Assembly (NCBI RefSeq): GCF_028885415.1 | Contig: NZ_CP118527.1 | Coordinates: forward strand, 930,001-994,000 | Source of the DNA: Streptomyces coeruleorubidus | GTDB lineage: Bacteria > Actinomycetota > Actinomycetes > Streptomycetales > Streptomycetaceae | DNA length: 64,000 nucleotides | Direction of reading: 5' to 3' | In this document: one piece after another, positions 16,508 through 24,600 of the stretch | Numbering within the stretch: the first letter of the stretch is position 1 | Layout of the letters: each line of letters begins with the position of its first letter | Translations under genes and position numbers: made by a program | The notes under the pieces: model-generated | What the model saw: the letters and a program-made list of their open reading frames with translations, nothing else | What the model was told of the DNA's origin: nothing | Databases searched by the model: none

Positions 16508-17434
16508 TCAGGCCGCGAAGCGGTCTTCGGTGCGCCTGCGCCAGATCTCGTAGCGGGGTTCCACGCTGATCACGGGCAGGTCGCGGGCTGCTTCCTCGAC
16601 GACGTCGGCCGCGTCATCGCTGCCGCTTTCGCAGAAGATCCGGCAGGCGAGGTCGGTGTGCGCGGCCGGGTTACCCGCGGTGCGGCGTCCCCACGCGGCG
16701 GTCGCCGCACCGCGGGCCAGTTGTGGCCGGTAGGCGGATGCGTGGGCGAGGAGCGCGCGCAGGGCGGCCTCGTCCACGCCACCGCCGTAGGCGGATGCGA
16801 GGCCTACGCCGCTCCACAGGTCCGCGTGCCTGTCGGGCTGGAATCCGGCGACGAGCCGGGTAACACGGTCGACCACCCCGCCGTTGGAGAACCACAGCGC
16901 GCGGCCCACTCCCTGGTCGAAGTACTGCCGGCCGTGCCGGGAGAGCCGCGTCGGTACGGCGTGCTGCTCGACGTAGCGCCGACGCTTGAAGAAGGCCTCG
17001 TGGAATCCGTAGCCGTCGGCCGTCACCCAGCCCAGCAGCGGGTCGAGTGCGGCCAGTTGGCTTTCCGGGGTTCGCCTCAGCCGGGCGTAGGCGAGGCCCA
17101 CCCCGACGTAGACCGGGTAGACATGGCGAGCGCCGGGCCCGGCGGCGAAGGCCTCGAGCCGCCGCTTCCAGGGCGCGGTGGCGTCCAGTGCTGCCAGCCC
17201 CATGCCCGCGCCTTCGTAGGCGAACCCTTTCAGCGATGGTTCGACCGCCTCCAGACGCGCTGCGAGAACAGGCATCCTGGGGTCCTCGAGTGCCGCGTGG
17301 TAGCCCTCCATGAGAGAGGTCGCCACCGGTGCGAACCGCTCCCATGCCTCCGGGGCGAACCCGGGCCGGGAGAACACCGCTTTGGCGGACGGGATTCCGA
17401 ACAGCCGCCTGCGGACCGCTCCGACAGTGGTCAT
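16508..17434 (-). CDS. DUF1702 protein 4 (last of four in the operon)
   Basis: 308 residues, ATG 17434 overlapping the previous stop by 4 bp (ATGA). It contains the four blocks shared by all the paralogues here: GFAYEGAGMGLAALD, DGYGFHEAFF, FDQGVGRALWF and DLWSGVGLASAYGGGVDE. There is no signal peptide, no convincing membrane helix and no cofactor motif. As far as I recall, DUF1702 proteins are of unknown function and are found in enediyne and some other polyketide clusters. The distinct paralogues in one operon may form a heteromeric assembly or act on different chain lengths; both are speculation. A 45-bp scrap of this gene is duplicated at 14674-14718. Confidence 0.85.
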   Translation of the reverse strand: MTTVGAVRRRLFGIPSAKAVFSRPGFAPEAWERFAPVATSLMEGYHAALEDPRMPVLAARLEAVEPSLKGFAYEGAGMGLAALDATAPWKRRLEAFAAGPGARHVYPVYVGVGLAYARLRRTPESQLAALDPLLGWVTADGYGFHEAFFKRRRYVEQHAVPTRLSRHGRQYFDQGVGRALWFSNGGVVDRVTRLVAGFQPDRHADLWSGVGLASAYGGGVDEAALRALLAHASAYRPQLARGAATAAWGRRTAGNPAAHTDLACRIFCESGSDDAADVVEEAARDLPVISVEPRYEIWRRRTEDRFAA

Positions 17435-18438
17435 GTGCCGAGCCCCTTCACTCCCGCGACCGGGACCGAGGTGCTGAGCCAGGCGGCCCGGATCTCCTGG
17501 CGCCACCGCGCGTAGGCGGGTTCCGGGTCCGATCGGTCGCCGGTGCCCGCTCGGCCCAGGCGCCGGCCGGCCTCGTGGGCGAGGGCGGCGACCTCCGCCC
17601 CTCCCCTCCCCCACACGACCTCGCACGCCAGGTCGGTGTGCGGGGCCAGCTGGCCGGACTGTTCACGGAAGATCGATGCGACCGCGGTGCCCGTGGCGAG
17701 GTCGGCTCCGTGGCCGCCTGCCGCCTTCAGGAGGGTGACGACGGCGTTGCGGTCCATGACGCCCGCGGCGTATGCGCAGGCCAGGCCGATGCCGCTCCAG
17801 ATGTCCCCTTGCCGCCGGGAAGGGAAGGAGTTCACCGTGTCGATGATCCGCTCGACATTGGCGCCGGTGGAGAACCACAGGCTGCGCCCCAGGCCCTGGT
17901 CGAAGGCGCGGGCCGCGTATCCGTGGATCCGGCGCGGGGGCCGGTGCCGCTCGACCGTGTCACGCCAGGAGAAGAACCCCTCGTAGAAGCCGTAGCCGTC
18001 CATCACCAGCCAGCGCAGGAAGGGGTCCTGACGGGCGAGAAAGCGCTGCGGGCCGACGGGGACACGAGGCAGGACGAGTCCCGCACCGATGTAGACCAGG
18101 CACCGGTAGGGCGCGCCGGGGCCGTGGATGAAAGCGGGCAGCCGCTTTTTGTACGGGGCGAGGCTGTCCAGCAGCATCAGCCCCATGCCGGCGCCCTCGT
18201 AGGCGATCCCCCGCAGTTCGGGCGGAGTCGCGTTCAGCCGTGGGACCAGGTCCTCGTGGCGTGGGTGGTTCAGCGTCATGTAGAAGCTGTCCACCAGGGT
18301 GCGGGCGACCGGCTCGAACATGAGCCAGGTCTTGTCCATGTCCTCCTGGGCGCCGAATCGTTCAGCCGCCATTTTGGGGAAGGACTCGGCGGACAGCGGG
18401 AAGATCGGCTTGAGCAGCGTGCCGAGGGGCAGGGTCAT
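17431..18438 (-). CDS. DUF1702 protein 3
   Basis: 335 residues, the longest of the four, starting at ATG 18438 within the antiporter stop (ATGA). Shared blocks: GIAYEGAGMGLMLLD, DGYGFYEGFF, FDQGLGRSLWF and DIWSGIGLACAYAAGV. It differs from its paralogues by an insertion near residue 20-30 (AERFGAQEDMDKTW) and a Met where the others have Gly before the third block's acidic pair (GVMDRNAV against GGVDE). This divergence suggests a specialised role. It is translationally coupled on both sides. Function unknown. Confidence 0.85.
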   Translation of the reverse strand: MTLPLGTLLKPIFPLSAESFPKMAAERFGAQEDMDKTWLMFEPVARTLVDSFYMTLNHPRHEDLVPRLNATPPELRGIAYEGAGMGLMLLDSLAPYKKRLPAFIHGPGAPYRCLVYIGAGLVLPRVPVGPQRFLARQDPFLRWLVMDGYGFYEGFFSWRDTVERHRPPRRIHGYAARAFDQGLGRSLWFSTGANVERIIDTVNSFPSRRQGDIWSGIGLACAYAAGVMDRNAVVTLLKAAGGHGADLATGTAVASIFREQSGQLAPHTDLACEVVWGRGGAEVAALAHEAGRRLGRAGTGDRSDPEPAYARWRQEIRAAWLSTSVPVAGVKGLGT

Positions 18439-19745
18439 CGCGGACCTCCTCCCGCCTCGGCAAGGCTCGCGACAGCCCCTTCGGCGGCTCCGGGGACGGG
18501 AGCGGGCTGGGGGCGGAACCGGCCGTAGACGAGCTCGAACAGCGGGGTGGCCATGAGCGTGGTCGCGATGGCCATGAAGACCAGGATGGTGAACAGGGTC
18601 GGGGTGATCAGGCCGGCCTGGAGCCCGATGTTGAGCAGGATGAGCTCCATGAGGCCCCGCGCGTTCATCAGGCTTCCCAGCGCCAGGGCTTCCCGCTGCG
18701 GCTCCTTGTTGAGCCGGGCCGCGAACCAGCAGGCGACGCCCTTGCCCAGTACGGAGACCAGCAGGATGAGCAGCGCGACTCCCCACAGCGTGACGCTGTT
18801 GACGAGGCCGATCTCGGTGTTCAGGCCGGAGAACACGAAGAAGAGCGGCAGCAGCAGATGGGTGGTGAGCGGCTCGAAGGCGCGGCGTATGCGCTCGGCG
18901 AAGACACCGCGGGGCATCGCCGCGCCGAGGATGAAGGCGCCGAACACCGCGTAGATACCGACATAGTCGGTGAACCAGGCCGCCAGCATGAGCAGCATCA
19001 GCACCAGCGCCATGAGCGGCGAGCTCACGCCGCCCTCCCGCTCGGCCTTGGTGCCCAGTCGGCTCAGCAGCCGCTTGCCCACGGTCAGCACGAAAGCGGC
19101 GTAGACGACGCCACCGCCGATGGCCAGGAAGGCGATCTGTGTGTCGTTCTTGAACACGGCGAGGACGACCGCGAGCAGGCACCAGGAGATCGCGTCGTCC
19201 GTGGCTCCGGCCGCCAGTGCGAGGGTGCCCAGCGAAGTCCCCGTCAGCCGACGCTCGAAGATGATGCGGGCGAGCATCGGGAAGGCGGTGATGGCGATGG
19301 CCGATCCCATGAACAGCATGGCCTGCCAGGTCTCGACGCCCTCGGTGAAGAACTTGCCTTCCTGTCGCACGAGCAGCGCCGCGGTCAGGGCGCCCAGCGC
19401 GAGCGGCGCGAAGATCCCGGACAGGGAGATCGACACGGCGCTGGGGATTCGGTGACGGATCAGCCCGGTGTCGAACTCCAGGCCGACCAGGAACATGTAC
19501 AGCACCAGTCCGACCTGGGCGACCACGTAGATCATGGTCATGGACGGGCCGGTGGGGAACAGCTTCTCCTGCCAGTGCGGAACCAGCAGCCCCAGCAGGG
19601 ACGGCCCCAGCAGGACGCCGGCGATCATCTCGCCCACGACCTGCGGCTGCCCCATCCTCCGGACGAGCAGGCCGACCAGGCGGCAGGCCGCGAGGATGGC
19701 GGTCAGCTGCAGGAAGAAGAGAATGGCGATTTCCGAGTTGGACAC
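18435..19745 (-). CDS. CPA2-type cation/proton antiporter
   Basis: 436 residues from GTG 19745 with about 12 hydrophobic helices. It begins EIAILFFLQLTAILAACRLV and has Kef/NhaS3-type signatures: QPQVVGEMIAGVLLGPSLLG, VGLVLYMFLVGLEFDTGLI and AGATDDAISWCLLAVVLA, where the Asp pair is the ion-binding site of the family. There is no C-terminal RCK/TrkA domain. Embedded between DUF1702 genes, overlapping the downstream one by 4 bp. Antiporters of this type recur in polyketide clusters and are usually given a role in export or self-protection, but this is inference from context. Confidence 0.9.
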   Translation of the reverse strand: MSNSEIAILFFLQLTAILAACRLVGLLVRRMGQPQVVGEMIAGVLLGPSLLGLLVPHWQEKLFPTGPSMTMIYVVAQVGLVLYMFLVGLEFDTGLIRHRIPSAVSISLSGIFAPLALGALTAALLVRQEGKFFTEGVETWQAMLFMGSAIAITAFPMLARIIFERRLTGTSLGTLALAAGATDDAISWCLLAVVLAVFKNDTQIAFLAIGGGVVYAAFVLTVGKRLLSRLGTKAEREGGVSSPLMALVLMLLMLAAWFTDYVGIYAVFGAFILGAAMPRGVFAERIRRAFEPLTTHLLLPLFFVFSGLNTEIGLVNSVTLWGVALLILLVSVLGKGVACWFAARLNKEPQREALALGSLMNARGLMELILLNIGLQAGLITPTLFTILVFMAIATTLMATPLFELVYGRFRPQPAPVPGAAEGAVASLAEAGGGPR

Positions 19746-19778
19746 GTTGCCCCCGAGGTCTCGGATGGTGGATGTGAC

Positions 19779-20699
19779 TCAGGCGAACTGCCGGCGAATG
19801 CGTCGGCGCCAGATCTCATAGGCCGGTTCGACGTCGTCGGTGGGGAGGTCGACCAGGGCCGCGGCGGCGATCTCCGCGGCCTTGCCGCTGTCGATTTTGC
19901 AGATCACCCGACAGGCGACCTCGTTGTGCTCGGCCGGATTGCCCACCTGGTGCCGGGCTCTGGCCGCGACGATCACGCCTTCGGCGAGCCGGCTCCGGCA
20001 GCCGTCCGCACGATTCCGCAGCGCCTCGACCGTCGGTTCGTCGACCCCGCCCGTGTACCCGCAGGCCAGACCGACACCGGCCCACAGATCGCCCCGGCGT
20101 GACTCGGGGAACGCCTCGATGGTTGCCGCGACCCGCTCGACGTCCGCGCCCGTGGCGAACCAGATGCTGCGTCCGAGTCCGTGGTCGAAGGCGCTCAGTC
20201 CGTAGCCACTGAGATGTCTCGGCGTGGCACGCTCCTGCACATGGCGGCGGTAGGCGAAGAAGCCCTCGTGGAAGCCGTATCCGTCGAGGACGGCCCAGTT
20301 GAACACGTCGTCCCGCAGGCGCCGGCGGAACGGTTCCGGGTTGCGGCGCAACCGTGCGAGACCCATGCCCGCGCCGAGGTAGACCGCGAAGATGTACTCG
20401 CTCGCCGCCCGGTCGACGAAGCGGCGGGTGCGCTGTTTCCACGGCAGCAGCTGGTCCAGCGCCGCGAGCCCGACCCCCGCTCCCTCGTAGGCGAACCCCC
20501 GCAACTCCTCGGGGTACGCGTCCAGCTTGGGCACCAGGGCCGCCTCTCGGCGGTTGAGGAGCGTGAGCTCGCAGCACTCCGTGACGGTGAACACGACCGT
20601 GCTGAGCCGCTCCGCGCCGGCACCCGTGCCCACCGAGGCGGGGAAGTCCGACGGGGCGACCTCGAACAGCGGCCTCATCACAGCACCCAGCACGCTCAT
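19779..20699 (-). CDS. DUF1702 protein 2
   Basis: 306 residues, ATG 20699 overlapping the upstream DUF1702 stop (ATGA). Shared blocks: GFAYEGAGVGLAALD, DGYGFHEGFF, FDHGLGRSIWF and DLWAGVGLACGYTGGVDE; the C-terminus reads VEPAYEIWRRRIRRQFA, close to that of DUF1702 protein 4 (VEPRYEIWRRRTEDRFA). The 33-bp gap to the antiporter is the largest between cistrons in this middle part of the operon. Function unknown. Confidence 0.85.
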   Translation of the reverse strand: MSVLGAVMRPLFEVAPSDFPASVGTGAGAERLSTVVFTVTECCELTLLNRREAALVPKLDAYPEELRGFAYEGAGVGLAALDQLLPWKQRTRRFVDRAASEYIFAVYLGAGMGLARLRRNPEPFRRRLRDDVFNWAVLDGYGFHEGFFAYRRHVQERATPRHLSGYGLSAFDHGLGRSIWFATGADVERVAATIEAFPESRRGDLWAGVGLACGYTGGVDEPTVEALRNRADGCRSRLAEGVIVAARARHQVGNPAEHNEVACRVICKIDSGKAAEIAAAALVDLPTDDVEPAYEIWRRRIRRQFA

Positions 20700-21652
20700 G
20701 CCGTGTCCCCATTCGTCGAGGGAGTGACGGCGAGGCTGGTCTCCAGTCGCCGCTGAAGCGTGTCGTACGCGGGCGCGGACCGGGTGTCGGGCAGATCCTC
20801 GAAGGCCCGGTCGACGAGTCGGGCGGCATCCTGGGCGCAGACGCCGCACAGCACCTCACAGGCCAGCTCGGTGTCGGGTATCAGGTTGCCGGCGCGCAGG
20901 CGGCCCTTGGCCACGAACGCCGTTCCCACGGACATACGCGACGTGTGCCGCCCGGCGGCCACGCGCAGCGCCTCGACGGTGGGCCTGCCGACCCCGCCGA
21001 CATACCCGCAGGCCACGCCGATGCCCAGCCACAGATCGGCGTGCCGGTGCGCCGGGAACGCGGCGATGGTCGAAGCGATCCGGTCGACGTCGGCGCCGGA
21101 GGTGAACCAGATGCTCCGCCCCACTCCCTGGTCGAAGACGCGCCGGGCGAAGGGCGACAGATGTACGGGGACCTGTTGCCGTTCCACGAACCGGCGCTGC
21201 TTGAAGAAGCCTTCGTGGAAGCCGTAGCCGTCCATCACCAGCCAGCGCAGCGCGGGATCGGTCAGGCGGCGCATGAAGGGGTCCGGTTTGCGGCGCAACC
21301 TGGCCAGCGCCTCCCCCGCCCCGATGTGGACCATGTAGATGTGCGGGTTCCCGGGACCGTCCATATAGGCCTGGAGCCGGGATGCGCCCGGCAGGAAGCA
21401 GTCGAGACCGGTCAGTCCCATGGCGGCGCCTTCGTAGGCGTATCCGCGGAACTCCAGGGGGATCCGGTCCAGGCGGGGGACGAGGTCGTCGAAGCGGCTG
21501 CCGTCGAGGACCGCGTGATAGCCGCCGACGGCAGTGCGTACGACGGTCTCGAGGTGTTTCCAGGTCGGGGTGTCGCCGCGGCTGAAGGCGGTCGCCTCCG
21601 CGTCCGAGACGCCCATCACGGCGCGACGCAGTCTGCTAAGCGACAGTGTCAT
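20696..21652 (-). CDS. DUF1702 protein 1 (directly after the PKS)
   Basis: 318 residues, ATG 21652 lying 17 bp inside the 3' end of the PKS gene. Motif positions: GYAYEGAAMGL at 70-80, DGYGFHEGFF at 141-150, FDQGVGRSIWF at 173-183 and ADLWLGIGVACGYVGG at 205-220. The last block lacks the acidic pair (GGVGRPT where others have GGVDE). Immediate coupling to the PKS suggests the protein is made in proportion to it and may act on the PKS product or contact it. Function unknown. Confidence 0.85.
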   Translation of the reverse strand: MTLSLSRLRRAVMGVSDAEATAFSRGDTPTWKHLETVVRTAVGGYHAVLDGSRFDDLVPRLDRIPLEFRGYAYEGAAMGLTGLDCFLPGASRLQAYMDGPGNPHIYMVHIGAGEALARLRRKPDPFMRRLTDPALRWLVMDGYGFHEGFFKQRRFVERQQVPVHLSPFARRVFDQGVGRSIWFTSGADVDRIASTIAAFPAHRHADLWLGIGVACGYVGGVGRPTVEALRVAAGRHTSRMSVGTAFVAKGRLRAGNLIPDTELACEVLCGVCAQDAARLVDRAFEDLPDTRSAPAYDTLQRRLETSLAVTPSTNGDTA

Positions 21653-24600
21653 GGTTCATCGCTCCCGTCGGGTTCTCGGAGGCTTTCTCGGAGGCTTTCT
21701 CGGAGGGTTCCTGCTCCAGTTCGACGAGGAGTTGCTCGAGTTCGTCGGGCGGGATCTGCGCGAGCAGGGCGGCGAGTTCCTCCTCCTGGGGTCCCTCGCC
21801 CGGGGGGTCCGGGTGGGGGGTGGCCGGTCCGGCGAGGTCCTGTTCGCCGGGTTTCTCCAGGGCGAGGAGCGGCAGGATCCGGTGGGCGAGGCCGAGGACG
21901 GTCACGCCCTGGAGGAGGTCCAGGACCGAGACGTCGGCGCGCAGGGCGGCGTCGATGCGGTGCTTGATCTCGACGGCCATCAGGGAGTCGACGCCGAGGT
22001 TGCTGAGGTTCTCCTCGTGGCCGAACTCCGCCGGATCCAGCTTGAGCACCATCGCGACGATGTCGTGCAGGTGCTCCGCGAGCGCGTCCAGGCGGTGCGC
22101 CTCGGGCGTGCGGCACAGAGCGTCGAGCACGGCGCCGGCGTCGGCCACGTCGTCCTCGCCATGCAGGTCGGCCTGTTCCGTGCCGAGCTCGGCGAACAGC
22201 GGCGGGAGCTGTCCTCCCATCGAGGTCGCCCGGGCGGTCGCCCAGTCGGCGGTGATCGCCACCACGTGTGCCGGGCGCTGGCCGATGAGACGGCCGAGGA
22301 TGCGCGCCCCGGCCTCGGGGGTGATCAGCTCGATGCCCCGTCGCGCGTACATCTGCTCCAGGTTGAGCTGCTCCACCATGCCGACCGACCAGGGCCCCCA
22401 GCCAATGCTCAGGGCGGGCAGACCGAGGGACCGGCGATGGTGGGCCAGCGCGTCGAGGAAGGCGTTCGCGGACGCGTAGTTGGCCTGGCCTGCGGATGCG
22501 ATGACCGATCCGACCGAGCCGAACAGGACGAAGAAGTCCAGTGGGGTGTCGGCGAACAGACGGTGCAGCAGCCAGCCGCCGCCGACCTTGGGGCGCATGA
22601 CCCGCTGGAAGGTGTCCCGGCTCATCCGGAGCATCAGCTCGTCCTCGACGACCCCGGCGGCGTGGACGACACCCCCGACCGGGGGCCGCTGAAGCCGCTG
22701 GTGTTCGGCGAACCAGGCGTGCAGCTGAGCCTCGTCGGCGGAGTCGACCGCGGCGTAGTGGACATACACGCCGCGGCGTTCCAGGCGGAGCAGCTCGTCG
22801 ACCAGTTCGCGCCGCGGGTGCTGAGCGGGCAGGTCGTGCCAGGCGTCGCGCGGGGGCAGGGAGGTCCGCCCCATCAGGACGAGGTGGCGGGCCCCGCGCT
22901 CGGCCAGGAACCGGGCGACCAGGCGACCGAGGGCTCCCGCACCGCCCGTGACCAGGTAGGTCGCGTCGTCGCGCAGGGTCGTCGGGAAGGCCGGGGTGAG
23001 GTGCTCGCCGGCCCGTGCCAGGCGTGCGACGTACCGCTGCACGCCCCGGAACGCGACCTGATCCTCGCCGCTGGGTGCGCTGACCTCCTCGACGAAACGG
23101 CGCGCCTGCTCCGTTTCCGGCCCGGCATCGAGGTCGACGATGCCGCCCCACATCCCGGCGAACTCCTGGTGGCCGATGACACGGCCGATGCCCCACATCG
23201 GGGATTGCGGCAGGGCGAGGGGCCGGGGGCTGTCTCCGACCGCCTGTGCCGTGCGGGTGACCAGCCATACGCGCGGCAGCCGCTGGGTGACCTCGGCGGA
23301 GAGCGCCTGCATCAGGTGCAGGACCGAGAGCACGCCGAGGTCCTGGGCGTCCCGCAGCGCCGTGACCGGGATGTCCTCGCCGAAGGGCAGATCGAGGCTC
23401 CACAGGTGCAGGACCCTGCCGATCTCGGTCTGTTGGGCGATCTTCCGCAGCAGCCGCTTGTAGTGCTCGGCGTCGGTGGGGTCGATCACATAGCCACCGG
23501 CCGGGGTTTCGACGGGGTCAGGGACCTCGCCGGGGGCCACGGTGACGACGCGGCGTCCGGCCTCCGTGAGGCACCGGGCCACCTCGGAGCCCACCCCGGT
23601 CGCGTCCGTGAAGAGCACCCAGGTGCTCGCCTCGTCGTCGTCCCGCGCGCTTGCGCCGTCGGCTTCCGGCTCCGCGGCGTCCTCGCGCGACGACTCACGC
23701 CACTGGACTTCGTAGAGGCCCTGGTCGATACGTTCGGGGGTGAGACTGGCCACGGCGTCGAGGGACTGTGCTCGGAAGCCGCGGATGTCGACGAGAACCC
23801 TTCCCTGGTCGTCGCAGAGGGCGATGTCGCTGACGATGACGCGTGCGTCGGCGCTGGTGACCTCGGCCACCACATACATCTCGTCGGCGGGGCGCCCGAG
23901 AACGGTGACGCTGTCGACGCCCACGGGCAGGTAGGGACTGGCCGGGAGCGTCGCGTCCATCACTCCTGGCGCGGCGGAGGTGAGCAGGACCTGGAACGCC
24001 GCGTCGATCAGGCTGGGATGGAACCGGTACGTCCCCAGCTCGTCGCGGACGCAGGCGGGGACGGTCACCCGTCCGACGGCCCCCCGCGGGCCGGTGACGA
24101 TCTCCTCCACCGCTTGGAACGCCGGCCCGTACTCGAAGCCCATCTGCTGGACGAGGCCGTCGAAGTCCGCGCGCGACACGTGCTTCTCACAGGCGCCGCG
24201 TGCGCCGGCGAGGTCTCGCGCGGTGCGGACGGGCGGGCGCCGGCTGAGCCGGGCTGTCGCGTGCAGCGTCCAGGTGCGGTCGCCGCCGGGTGTGGCCGCG
24301 AAGCCGGCGACCTCGACCCGGCCCGACTCCGGGTAGAGGGTGGTGCGCACCCGCGGGTCGGCCGTGTCGGGGAGCACGAGAGCCTTGCGCAGCTCCAGGT
24401 TCTCGAGGGCGTGGTCCCCCTCGCCGTACACCTCGACCGCCGCCGCCAGGGCCAGTTCGATGAACGCGGCGCCGGGAAGCACGGTGTTTCCCTGGACGCG
24501 GTGGTCGGCCAGGTAGCGCAGGAGCCGTGGGTTGAGCTCCCGCTCCCAGGTGGGATGGACGGCGTTCATCCGCTGTCCCAGCAGTGGGTGGACCTCCGTG

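Noticed and set aside
15008..17515. Very long plus-strand open frame (835 codons) opposite the ferredoxin, oxidoreductase and DUF1702 genes
   Set aside because: It is the antisense shadow of three genes with clear motifs; its composition is the typical Val/Gly/Asp/Arg shadow of GC-rich genes and it matches no family.
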